DNA from: Anagrus nilaparvatae
Taxonomy: Eukaryota; Arthropoda; Insecta; Hymenoptera; Mymaridae
Assembly (NCBI GenBank): GCA_022575985.1
Contig: JAKSXM010000014.1
Coordinates: forward strand, 12,648,001 to 12,712,000
Length of the DNA: 64,000 nucleotides
Direction of reading: 5' to 3'
The position numbers were made by a program, and so were the translations under genes. Numbering within the stretch: position 1 is the stretch's first letter; each line of letters begins with the position of its first letter. The notes below the pieces were generated by a model. The model ran no database searches. It saw only the letters and a list, made by a program, of their open reading frames with translations, and was not told where the DNA came from. Below, piece by piece: positions 31,657 through 41,945 of this stretch.

Positions 31657-32604
31657 TAGACCTTCACCGAGGCCAAGGTGAGGCAAGGTTTGATGTAACT
31701 GACCGAGACCGAGGCGAGGCGAAAGATGGATCTCGCCTTGTATACAGATTGTAGTGAATAATCGCTATCGAAGCCACGTATTTCAGATACTAAATCCGAT
31801 TTCACCCAAGCACTTATACATAGTAATGCCGTTAGATCATCATCTTTCAATGATCGTCTCTTAGGCTGATCAATCAAAGAAGCATCTGAAAACAAGCGTT
31901 CTACGGGAACTGATGTGGCCATGATCGACAGCTTATCTCTGGCTATTTTTGATAAAATTGGGTAAAAATCTTCGTGCTCTCTCCACCAATCTAATATATT
32001 TGTATATTCGGGAGCACATGGTGAATCTAAATAGTTGTTAAATTTAACTGTTCTTCCCACTTCAATCCAACAACTTATTATTATTAACCTCCTTTTTTGG
32101 TGGTTCATTTTTCACATCTTTGTATTGTTTAAGCGTATCATAATATTTTTTGTATATTTTTTTAAAACATTTGAAACTTTCTTTCTCTAATTCCTGTCCC
32201 CAAGAAGTTTTTGCAAATTATTTTTATATGTCTTGGGTCTAAAATAAGGGAAGCACTGTAGAACCAATTACATTGTCTAAAGTGCTTTAAAAGTTTAGTT
32301 TGACCTTTCTGAAAAGCTTCTATTAAAATTCCATCTAATCACGAACGATCATTTTTTTTTTTTTTAAATCAGACGTAATCTTTTCGACTTTATCCAGTAA
32401 AATGTTGAATTCTAAATCTGGAGTAGGAAGCGTGGGGTACTTTTCAGCTGATAAAAGATCTGATAAAAGTTTAAAAATTTGTAAATATGATATGATAATA
32501 TCTACAGCATCCCATTCAATGTCAAGTAGTCTAAGCTCTCTCATATGTAGGTTATTATCACACAACGATTTTATGGGAGCTTTTAAATTCTCAAAAACTT
32601 CCAT
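31656..32604 (-). pseudogene. hAT transposase remnant, middle and dimerisation regions
   Basis: Two minus-strand pieces. The first (32604 to 32335) reads RELRLLDIEWDAVDII and LSAEKYPTLPTPD, typical of the region between the catalytic parts in ZBED-like hAT proteins. The second (32108 to 31656) reads LDWWREHEDFYPILSKIARD and LSIMATSVPVERLFSDAS, the C-terminal dimerisation domain with the last conserved Glu in the VERLFS motif. About 220 bp between them contains stops. The BED finger and the first two catalytic Asp residues are absent. Transposase would excise the element; this copy could move only with help from a relative. Confidence 0.8.
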
Positions 32605-32899
32605 TATTTGAAGACTGCTATTTCATCTTGTAGTTTTTAATAACTAATAAATAACTTTTAATAAATATAAATAATTTTTAACGGTTTACACAATCAACGC
32701 GTGAAATTCTTTTTCTGCTAGTATAAATGTGATTGGCGAAATATTTTAAACTTGTTGCGAGGCGAGTCGAGGAGAGTCCGAGGTTTACAAAAAAACAGTC
32801 TCGGCCTCACCTCGGTATAACGAGAATTTCAATTTTCCGATCTCGCCTCGCCTCGCCTTGCTCAAAGCGAGGCCACCTCGTTACCTCGGTGAAGGTCTA
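31657..32899 (-). mobile_element. Decayed 1.24-kb hAT element with perfect 8-bp duplication
   Basis: Perfect 16-bp terminal repeats TAGACCTTCACCGAGG (31657-31672) and CCTCGGTGAAGGTCTA (32884-32899) are flanked by CCTCTACT at 31649-31656 and 32900-32907. Both ends carry GAGGCGAGGC/CCTCGCCTCG repeats. The uninterrupted relative at 41185 reads CACCTTACTAGTTG where this locus has the element, an in-window empty site. The coding part is truncated and broken, so it is non-autonomous. Confidence 0.9.
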
Positions 32900-32907
32900 C
32901 CTCTACT

Positions 32908-33290
32908 AGATGTTAAGATTCTAAACCCAAATTATTTTGATTCTGTAAACCTGTATTATTCTAAGTCCTTAAATCGAAAATATTCTAAGTCCTTCAACTT
33001 GAATTATTACAAGTCACTAAACCCAGGTTATTTTAAGTCCCTAAACTTGAATTTTTCTAAGCCTCTAAAAGTATATTATTCTAAGTCCCAAAATAGAAAT
33101 TATTTTAAGTCCCTAACCTAGGATTATTCTAAATGCCTAAATTGAAATTTGTCCAAGTACCATTGGACCTCCCCCCCTTAAATCAGACACATTTGACCCC
33201 CTTTTGGATTTTCAGATTCACAACCTGTGAATTTGAATTTGAATTTGAATTCACAACCTACCCCTCCTTATAAACATGTTCAATGTTAAA
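32908..33290. repeat. Minisatellite family (CTAAGTCCCTAAA), locus 2 right part
   Basis: About ten irregular 22-25-bp units of ATTATTCTAAGTCCCTAAAC type, then ACCTCCCCCCCTTAAA, TTTGACCCCC and AACATGTTC. Same order as 41200-41945. The long open frame through it is an artefact of the repeat. Confidence 0.7.
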
Positions 33291-33339
33291 ACTACGATTT
33301 TTGCAGCAAATTGAAAATTGATCATTTTGGGCTAAAAAT

Positions 33340-33900
33340 GGTAGAGTTTCAAGATATCGATACGATACGATATTTTAAGTAATATCGTATTGATATCGAA
33401 AATATCGAAATATCGAGTTCTAAAATTTTTAAATTATAAATAATTTATTTTTTTGTCAAAATTTTTGTGTTTACCTTAAACTTATAAACTATAATTAATA
33501 ATTGTTTATAAAAAATTAATTCTTTTAAAAAAAGAAGAAAAAAACGTGTTTCTAACAATATTTAAAAATTTTAACTAAAATTAATAAATAATGGCTGAAA
33601 TTGATAGTGAAAATAATAAAGTAACACTCAAAAAATATTTTACATATTGAAAAGATAAAAAAGGAAACAAAATTGGAATTTGCAATTTATGAAAAACTAA
33701 AAATATCGAAAACATAATTAAAATTTATTAAATCCAGGTATTTAAATACCAATAAATAACGCAACATCAGAAAAATTAACAACTGAATTTTCAAAAATGC
33801 AAAATAATTTGTTAAATGCTAGAAAATTAAATGCTACTATATAATAGTTTTAATGTGTGATAATGCCAACCATTTGATTTTTTTTGTCATTTGACTTAAA
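33340..33900 (+). mobile_element. hAT 5' remnant with ATATCGATA repeats and BED-finger fragment
   Basis: TAGAGTTTCAAGATATCGAT (33351) leads into repeated ATCGATACGATACGATATT and ATATCGAAAATATCGAAATATCGAG, similar in layout to the repeat-bearing ends of the other hAT elements here. From ATG 33591 the frame reads MAEIDSENNK, then KDKKGNKIGICN at the position of a BED zinc finger, with stops replacing key residues including the second Cys. No 3' part is found. Dead 5' fragment. Confidence 0.5.
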
Positions 33901-34059
33901 AAATAACAGCTAAAAACCGTGCATATGTTTTTTTCAAGATTTAACAAAAAAATTGTCCCCACTACTATATTAATCTTCCGTTTTTTTATTTACTAAATAA
34001 ATATGTTAAAAAAAGCCATCTTTCATACGTTATGAAAAATCTAAAAAATAAAATGTATT

Positions 34060-34440
34060 ACATTTTTAACATGAATCATGTTCATTGGATGGGTTATTAG
34101 GGGGGGGGGGGTAAAATACAGGGCGATCCAGAATGGATGCATTGTTTGTTCGGGATCACCATGTATTGAGGTTTTAAGGGCGAGGGCTGAAATATTGACG
34201 ACGATTTAAGGGGCGGGGAGTGAAATGGAATTAGAATATTTCCGATTTAGGGACTTAGAACAATTTGAAGTGGGAGTCAGGGCCTGATCAGGCCCTGATA
34301 AGAACAAGAACTTAGAATACTTTAGGTTTATGGACTTAGGATAATTTATATTTCGAGATTTATTTTAATTTCGATCTTAGGACTTATAATAATTAAGGAA
34401 TATACGTTAAAACTGTTATAAGTGAACATGTTCCATGATC
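34060..34440. repeat. Minisatellite family (TTTAGGGACTTAG), locus 3
   Basis: ATGAATCATGTTCATTGG, a G-run (34100-34111), then irregular GGGACTTAGAACAATTT and GGACTTAGGATAATTTA units, in the orientation opposite to loci 2 and 4. Confidence 0.55.
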
Positions 34441-35159
34441 GTTGGTTGTGTGAAAAAACAAACCAGTTATAAGATTTTTTCATTTTCTGTTAAATAGGTA
34501 GTTTTACCCATTTTCGCCCCCGTACAGGAGTCGGTAAATTAAATAAAAGTTAAAATAAGATAAAACTTTTTCAAATCCTTCCTATATATATTAAAATGAA
34601 ATCATTGAAAAAATTTATTATTTTTGATTTTATTACAAGTCAATTTCTAAAATTTTGAATGGACGAAAACACCTGAAAGTGGTTTTAAAGTAATCTTTAA
34701 ATAAATATCTCCAGGATTCTTTGTTTATTTTTAAAAAATATTCAATAGATTCCGAAATATTAAGCTCCGAAGTTAGCGGTTGAAAACGTAAAAAATTTTT
34801 TTATTTTTTCACAAAAACTGATTTTTCTCAGGATCTAAGAGGTCTTTTGAGACGTGCTTTAGTGAAAATTTTTCCTTGGAAAAAATGCTATCGATTTGAC
34901 GTTTTTTTTTTTAATCCGAGCTCATGATTTAAAGTTACAACTGTTTGAAGCCAAAAAAATAAAAATTTAAACACTAAAAAAGTTTTCACTCTAATCACTT
35001 CGTAACTCAAAATCTATATCACCAAAACGATCAAACTAAAGTGCTATGTATTTGTTAATGCGTTATCTAAAATAAGTATTTTTTGGTTTTTAATTTAACC
35101 CTTTCATTAAAGAGAAATCTCTAGAAAACTAATTTACGTTAAATTATAAAAAAATTTAT
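34441..35159. other. Gene-free AT-rich stretch
   Basis: No gene, RNA or strong repeat is seen before the satellite begins. Confidence 0.35.
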
Positions 35160-36161
35160 CATTTAAAAAATTTTTTTAATATCTGAGACAAAATATATAT
35201 ATATATAATATATAAGTAAATATATATATATAAGTAAAGTTTCGGACAATCCATATGACTTTTGCAATAAAATATTTTTATTTAATGATATTTTCATAGA
35301 CGAAACAAAATAAAATATACATTGGGAATTTATAAAGTTGTGAAAAATTATTAAAATTATTAACAATTTATAGAGTTATTAACAATCAATATGACTTTTG
35401 CAATAAAATATTTTTTTGGAAAATTTTTGTTATTTCATATTTAAGACAAATGAATGAAATTTTATGATATTTTCATAGAAAAAACTAAATAAAATAAACA
35501 TTTACAATTTATAAAGTTATGAACAATCAATATGACTTTTGCAATAAAATATTTTTTTAGGAAATTTCTTTATTTCATGTTTAAAACAGACAGATGAAAT
35601 TTTATGAAATTTTCATAAAGTTTTGGACAATCAATATGACTTTTGCAATAAAATATTTTTATTTAATGATATTTTCATAGACGAAACAAAATAAAATATA
35701 CATTGGGAATTTATAAAGTTGTGAAAAATTATTAATATTATTAACAATGTATAGAGTTATGAACGATCAATATGACTTTTGCAATAAAATATTTTTTTTA
35801 AATCATATTTTCATAGACGAAAAAAAATAAAAGATACATTGGCAATTCATAAATATAAATTATTAAAATTATTAACAATTTATAGAGTTATGAAGAATCA
35901 ATATGACTTTTGCAATAAAATATTTTTTTGGAAAATTTTTGTTATTTCTAAATTTCTATTATTTTTTTTAATGATATTTTCATAGATAATATATATTTAC
36001 ATCAATAAAATTAACATTAGAAATTTATAAATTTTTTGACAATCAATATGACTTTTGCAATAAAATATTTTTTTTTCTAATTTTTATTATTTCATATTTA
36101 AGACAAACGAATGAAATTTTATGATATTTTCATAGAAAAAACTAAATAAAATATACATTTA
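35160..36161. repeat. Satellite A, unit about 105-145 bp
   Basis: The block CAATCAATATGACTTTTGCA, followed by ATAAAATATTTTT, recurs near 35250, 35383, 35522, 35627, 35765, 35897 and 36041. Each unit also has TTTTCATAGA and AATTTATAAAGTT. The array continues at 37911 after a LINE insertion. Confidence 0.85.
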
Positions 36162-36175
36162 AGGAGTAATTCTGA

Positions 36176-36769
36176 GTAATTCTTGACAGGACACTTTCTT
36201 GGCAGCAACAAATACAGAATATAACAAAGAAAGTTAATAGAGCACTATATGGGCTCAGAATTATAAAATCGTGCACCTCTCAAGCTTTACGTCAGCGCTT
36301 AGTTGAAACTTTAGTATGTCCGCATTTGTATTATTGTAACGTAGTTTATTCTGATATCAACCATCAACAAACTAATCAACTACAAAGACTGTCAAACTCC
36401 TGCGTACGTTATATTTTTGGCTTAAGACGACAAGATCACATTTCACCCTTCAGGCGACAACTTAATTGGATGAGTATAAATACCCGCACTGATTACTTTG
36501 CAGCCTTAATCATGTACAGATTAGTACGCATGAAAGAACCTCCTTTTCTCCTTTCACTATTTGAACCGTATAAATCTGATAAACCCCAACGTGGTGTTCG
36601 TAAAGACTTGGAAATACCATCCAAAATAACTACTGACTGGGGCAGAAACTCTTTTCAATTCAAATATGCTCAATTTTGGAATAACATTCCACCATGTATA
36701 CGTGACCTACATTCGCTCACACTTTTCAAAAAAAGTATTAGAAAATATTTACACAGCAGAGATTTATAA
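36176..36769 (+). pseudogene. LINE A reverse-transcriptase C-terminal fragment
   Basis: Reads ILDRTLSWQQQIQNITKKVN, LYYCNVVYSDINHQQTNQLQ and SCVRYIFGLRRQDHISPF, the region after the RT thumb of Jockey/CR1-like LINEs. It ends at TAA 36767. It resembles the matching regions of LINE 1 and LINE 2 (YIFGIRR, SSVRYVCGI). No catalytic RT motif remains because of 5' truncation. The fragment is open, but without a start context it is not a gene. Confidence 0.75.
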
Positions 36770-36782
36770 ATTACTTAAAATT

Positions 36783-37562
36783 CTGTATTAAATTGAAAGT
36801 CATATACTACGCTTCTTTCCACTCCATCATATCATATGGTATACTGGAGTGGGGTGGAGCTAATGATACATTAATTAAGCTGATTCAAAACGTACAATAT
36901 AGATTATTTAAGTTTTTAAATCTAAACCTGAGTAAAGATAGCAACAATGATAATGAGCAAACAATATTAAATGTCAAGCAAACATTCTATTTTTTTGCCA
37001 TTAAGAAAGAAATAATTAAATTATATAATTCCTTGTTAGAGAAGAATGAAAATAATCTTGATACTAACAGAAATAATTTATTAAATATCCCAAAAAAAAC
37101 TTTAGCTACTGGCCAAAAGTGTTATTCTTTTATAGTTTTTAAAATCTTTAATGCTTTGCCCAAAAAACTTAAGAATTTAGGTAACCTTAGTCACATTCCC
37201 TAAAGTTGGATTAACTCTTTTAAAAAATGGTTGTCAAAATTTTTTTTGTAGACTAATTTTAAAAATTAATATCCATTACATCTAGTATTATATAAGAACA
37301 TTAATGCATTATGACTTACCAAATATTTATAATTATATTATATTTAAATTTATTGACATATTATATTAATATATTTATATTTATAATAATTTTTTATAAA
37401 AGCTATTATAAAACTTAAAAATTATATATCTAAACTATGACTTGGGTCCATGTACAAACTTTGTGTTTCTATGGGTTATGGCAATTTGTCATAAAATTGT
37501 ATTTAATACCCTAAACGATAATAAATAAATAATAAATAAATAAATAAATAATAATAATAAAT
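36783..37562 (+). mobile_element. LINE B, 5'-truncated, inserted in LINE A 3' UTR
   Basis: Ends in an AATAAATAAATAA-rich tail (37518-37562). The sequence AAATTACTTAAAATTCTG... before it and AAATTATTTAAAATTTCG... after it are similar over about 27 bp (about 23 matches), a decayed target duplication. Confidence 0.65.
36793..37203 (+). pseudogene. LINE B reverse-transcriptase C-terminal fragment
   Basis: Reads KVIYYASFHSIISYGILEWG, then LATGQKCYSFIVFKIFNALP and ends at TAA 37201. The SIISYGILEWG motif marks the C-terminal region of another LINE lineage than LINE A; LINE C at 40495 (minus) has a related GQKSSLYNAITIFNRLP end. No catalytic motif is present. Dead fragment. Confidence 0.7.
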
Positions 37563-37910
37563 TATTTAAAATTTCGCATTAAATTATTTAAAATCTTGTA
37601 TAAATTTACGACTTGACGTACATTCCAATATGTTATGCATTTGACTATTGATTGTTTTACAATTTATCTTATTTAACTTAAAAGAATTGACCAAAATCAC
37701 TACTACTAGTCATGTATTTTAAATTGTATATATCTCACTATTTATGTATTTTATTAATATCCTTACAGATAAACTTTATAAATGTTATATTGTATTAAAT
37801 TTTACTCTTTAAATAATTGTATATAAATTCAATGTATATATTGTATATTTATGTATTAAACATTTTTGCTTTGGCTAAATAAAGACGATAATAATAATAA
37901 TAATAATTTA

Positions 37911-38100
37911 CAATTTATAAAGATATGAACAATCAATATGACTTTTGCAATAAAATATTTTGTTTTATGATATTTTTATAAATAAAACGAAATAAAATAT
38001 ACATTATAAATTTATAAGAAGATAAATTTTAATATTAATTTGAAGTTGTCAACGATCAATATGACTTTTGGAAGAAAATATATTTTTTTGAAATTTTCAT
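37911..38100. repeat. Satellite A, right remainder
   Basis: Two more CAATCAATATGACTTTTG units near 37928 and 38048, after which satellite B starts. Confidence 0.75.
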
Positions 38101-39770
38101 TTTTTCATTTTTTACACATATGAAACCATCGAGAATCTACGATAAAAATTAATAGTTTTTTCATATTATAGTCAGCATAAATATATTAAACAACGGAATG
38201 AAATTTTTATTAATTTGTACTTTCTCTTACTTGGCCAGCCGACCTTACCGGATTTTATAATTTTTCATACTTGGGACATCCGACTTAACCGGATTTTATA
38301 ATTTTTCATACTTGAGACAGCCGACCTTATCAGATTTTATAGTTTTTCATACTTGGGACAGCCAACCTAATCGGATTTTATACTTTTTCATACTTGATAC
38401 AAACGACCTAAGCGGATTTTACTACAAAGTGAATTTTTTACATATATAAAACCATCGGGAATCTACGATAAAAATTAATAGTTTTTTCATATTATAGACA
38501 GCTTAAATATATTAAACAATGGAATTTAATTTTTTTAATTTTGTACTTTCTCATGCTTGAGATAGCCTACATAACCGGGTTTTATACTTTATTATATTTG
38601 GGACAGCCAACCTAACCGGATTTTACTAAAAAGGGAATTTTTTACATATCGACGCCCCTAGCGAAAAAAAAGCTTATTCAAATCCCTAAGGAAAACTGCT
38701 CTAAGTGAAAGGTAAATGGAATACTACGCCACCTTAAATGTAGTGGCGATGAAGACGCCTACTCAATTTGGAGGCGAAGACTACTCCAACTAAATTTCCA
38801 AAACTCGTATTTTGCTATTTTCTGTCGTACTGACATCATTTAAATAACATTAAGTCGGTACGACAGAAAATAGCAAAATACGAGTTTTGGAAATTTAGTT
38901 GGAGTAGTCTTCGCTTCCAAATTGAGTAAGCGTCGTCTTCGCCACTACATTTGAGGTGGCGTAGTATTCCATTTACCTTTCACTAAGAGTAGTTTTCCTT
39001 AGGGATTTGAATAAGCGTTTTTTTCGCTAGGGGCGTCGATATATGAAACCATCGAGAATCTACGATAAAAATTATTATTTTTTTCATATTACAGACTGCA
39101 AAAATATATTTAACGAAGGAATGATATTTTGTTTAATTTTTACTTTCTCATACTTGGGACAGCCAAACTAACCGGATTTTATATTTATTCATACTTGGGA
39201 TAGCCAACCTAACCGAATTTAATACTTTTTCATACTTGGGTCAGCTGACCTAATCAGATTTTATAATTTTTCATACTTGGGACAGCCAACCTTAACGGAT
39301 TTTATAGTTTTTCATACTTGGGACAGCCGTTCTAACCGAATTTTATACTTTTTCATACTTGGGACAGCCGACCTAACCTAATTTTACTACAAAGTGAATT
39401 TTTGACATATATCAAACCATCGAAAATCTACGATAAAAATTAATATTTTTTTCATATTACAGACAGCATAAATATATTAAACAACGGAATTAAATTTTTT
39501 TAATTTTGTACTTTCTCATACTTAAGACAGCCGACCTAACCGGATTTTATGCTTTTTCATACTTGGGACATCTGACCTAGCCGGATTTTATACTTTTTCA
39601 TACTTGGGACAGCCGATCTAACCGGATTTTACTACAAAGTGAATTTTTTACATATATAAGACCATCGAGAATCTACGATAAAAATTATTATTTTTTTCAT
39701 ATTACAGACTGCTAAAATATATTTAACCACGGAATGAAATTTTTTTTAATTTGTACTAAAGATTTGAAAA
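38100..39770. repeat. Satellite B, higher-order array of 41-bp and 121-bp parts
   Basis: A constant part of about 121 bp (ACCATCG, GAATCTACGATAAAAATTA, TTTTTTCATATTA, AAATATATT) starts near 38124, 38451, 39047, 39416 and 39661. Each is followed by a run of 41-bp units of the type TTTTTCATACTTGGGACAGC plus CGACCTAACCGGATTTTATA. The runs hold 5, 2, 6 and 3 units. The last ends ACTACAAAGTGAATTTTT in most cases. The spacings fit 121 + 41n once the inserted 389-bp element is discounted. Non-coding. Confidence 0.85.
38650..39038. mobile_element. 389-bp near-perfect palindromic element inside satellite B
   Basis: The ends CGACGCCCCTAGCG and CGCTAGGGGCGTCG are perfect inverted repeats, and the arms pair for about 185 bp (for example TTGGAGTAGTCTTCGC with GCGAAGACTACTCCAA). 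Flanks are ATAT on both sides; intact satellite units read ACATATATRAAACC, consistent with a 4-bp ATAT duplication, though TA or AT cannot be excluded in this repeat. No coding sequence. Confidence 0.85.
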
Positions 39771-40195
39771 TATTTTAAATAAAACTCACAATTTAATTTG
39801 CAACACAGTCTTTAAGAATCAGAAGCTTGCCAACTTTCAATTCCTATAGCGGTGGTAACACAATTGAAACTAGTTCACTATAACCAGAACTAATAATGTT
39901 ATTTATTAAATGAATCTTTCGCCAAAATAATAATTTGGAAATGCGGAAGGATCAATTAAATTTTTTAAAAATTATTTATAATAGGAGTCCATTTGAAAGT
40001 AATAGATTAGAACTTAAAAGTTTAGTTATTGCGAAAAATGGAGAGAAAAGAAATTAGGTGAAATAATTCTAAGCATGCTGTTTAAAAATTGATTAAAAGT
40101 AAATGCAATGACGTACATCTAAATCAATTATTATTACAACCAAGTATTCAGTTATTCAATTTTTAGAAAAATGGAAAGGATGTAAAATAAGATTT
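39771..40195. other. Gene-free stretch
   Basis: AT-rich with no supportable gene or repeat. Confidence 0.35.
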
Positions 40196-40196
40196 A

Positions 40197-40230
<34 letters not shown>

Positions 40231-40860
40231 AGCTGTACATAAGTTTACACATATTGGTTACATATACATATGAAATATATACTACGTTATACAATATGTC
40301 CACATGGACTCGTAGTCCGAGCGTGGAACTAGCTGCTATAGCTGCAAGAATTAACAAATATTACATCTTAATATAATATAAAATATTTTGTTCTGTAAAG
40401 TTTTTATTAATTTAATGGTAACTATTTAATAGCCTCTTCTGTTTAACATATTTAGCCTCTTTATATTACTTAATCTACTTGATTTTATATAATTCTAATT
40501 ATTTTTGCTTAACCATAATTTAATGTTTTGGATATTGCTTATTTTTTTACTATTATTTACTTTTATTTTTTCTTTCATATCAATAGGCAGCCTATTGAAT
40601 ATTGTTATTGCATTATAAAGGCTACTTTTTTGTCCCATTTTTCTTTTTTTACCTATAGGGGTTATTTTTCTAGTTCTATTTTGCTTTAGCTTGTACTTCT
40701 CTATTAAATACTGAATTTTACTTTTAATGACTGTAATATAATATAGATTTTTTACTGATAACAATTTTCTGTACTCTTCTTCGAATTCTGGTAAATGTTT
40801 GGACTTTTTGTATATGATTTTTTGTATTTTTTGAAGTATTAATTTTTTCTACGAATATAT
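40196..40860 (-). mobile_element. LINE C 3' end, minus strand
   Basis: Read on the minus strand, a coding end (40764-40495) is followed by UTR and an AAT-repeat tail, seen here as ATTATTATT at 40196-40228. A 5'-truncated LINE related to LINE B. Confidence 0.65.
40495..40764 (-). pseudogene. LINE C ORF2 C-terminal fragment
   Basis: About 89 codons reading TPIGKKRKMGQKSSLYNAIT and IFNRLPIDMKEKIKV, then FKK-like IQNIKLWLSKNN before the stop. The GQKS...YN...NRLP pattern is the terminal segment of LINE reverse transcriptases such as LINE B. No start codon and no catalytic motif. Upstream minus-strand sequence to about 40860 continues the similarity weakly. Confidence 0.6.
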
Positions 40861-41160
40861 TATATTAATATATTATATTTTATTAATTTTATAAACATAT
40901 CTTATAAAAATTTTGTAAGCAGAAATAAGACAATCGATAAAACACCATGCATTAAAAAATGAACCACAAAATTAGTTTCAATTTCGGTTAAATGTTATTT
41001 ATAAGGCTAATTTTTGGGGATTGCAGGATTTTTTATTTTTTAAGAAAAAAACTTATAGCCGGTTTGTGTAAACACAACCTAAATGCATGGAACACGTTTA
41101 CTTCCAGCTGAGGACTAGGTATAATACAAATGTTACTCAACATTACAATACAATTTTCTA
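40861..41160. other. Gene-free stretch
   Basis: No gene seen. The last 30 bp join the minisatellite locus 4 flank. Confidence 0.3.
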
Positions 41161-41945
41161 TTGTTGTAATTTGTAATTATCACCTTACTAGTTGTTAAGA
41201 TTCTAAACCCAAACTATTTTGATTCCCTAAACCTGAATTATTATAAGTCCCTGAACCTGAATTATTCCAAGTCCCTAAATCGATATTATTCTAAGTCCAT
41301 AAACCTGTATTATCCTAAGTCCTTAAGCCCAGATTTTTCAAAGTCTTTTAAGGACATGTTCGCTCGGTAAATCGAACATAACCCCTAAAACTAATTTGAG
41401 CAGTATATTTGCTCAAAAAATGATTTTAAAGAAATTTTATGAGAAGAGGCACCTCAATAATAAAAAAATGAATTAATTTGCAAAATTACAAGCTACAAAA
41501 TGCTATATTTTCCAAGAAAGTCACTTTTTTCGTAAATTTATGAAAAAAGCAACTCTTTCGAAAAATAAAGCATTTTGCAGCTTGAGATTTTGTAAGTTAA
41601 TTCATTTTTTTATTATTAAGGTGTCTCTTCTCTTAAAATTTCGTTAAAATCATTTTTTGAGCAAATATACTGCCCAAATTAGTTTTAGAGGTTATGTTCG
41701 ATTTACCGAGTCGAACCTGCCGTTAAAAATATTTTATTTATTTATATATATACTTACCTAATTATTCTAAGTCTTATTTGACCCCCCCCCCCCTTAAATA
41801 GGACAAATTTGACCCCCCCCCCTTAAAAAGGACAAATTTGACCCCCCCCTTAAATAGGACAAATTTGACCCCCCCCCCCTTAATTTTCAAGTTCTGAAGT
41901 ACCCCCTCCCTATAAACATGTTCCATGTTAATAAAATTGAAAAAT
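41161..41945. repeat. Minisatellite family (CTAAGTCCCTAAA), locus 4
   Basis: TAATTTGTAATTATCACC, then five or so ATTATTCTAAGTCCCTAAAC-like units, then C-runs with TTTGACCCCC repeated about every 30 bp (41787-41880), then CTATAAACATGTTCCATG. It holds the uninterrupted target of the 31657 hAT and is itself split by a TTAA-flanked element. Confidence 0.7.
41348..41726. mobile_element. TTAA-flanked palindromic element
   Basis: TTAA (41348) is followed by GGACATGTTCGCTCGGTAAA, and the right end reads TTTACCGAGTCGAACCTGCCG then TTAA (41723). The arms pair for about 170 bp, including TCGAACATAACC and AATCATTTTTTGAGCAAATATA. 371 bp between the TTAA copies. No transposase. Confidence 0.75.

Larger units (their letters stand above)
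36162..37910 (+). mobile_element. LINE A, 5'-truncated, inserted in satellite A
   Basis: Starts after satellite sequence ATATACATTTA and ends with 3' UTR and an AATAATAAT tail (about 37888-37910), after which ATTTACAATTTATAAAG resumes the satellite unit. Intact units elsewhere read through ACATTTACAATTTATAAAG. The element is itself split by LINE B (36783-37562). Confidence 0.75.

Noticed and set aside
32858..33121. Open frame with repeated YSKSLN residues
   Set aside because: It is a translation of the 23-bp minisatellite; other loci of the family are not open.
35163..35366. Minus-strand frame rich in Ile and Tyr
   Set aside because: Lies in satellite A and a TATATA tract.
38100..39770. CRISPR-like regular repeats
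   Set aside because: Units are directly adjacent with no unique spacers, and the genome is eukaryotic.
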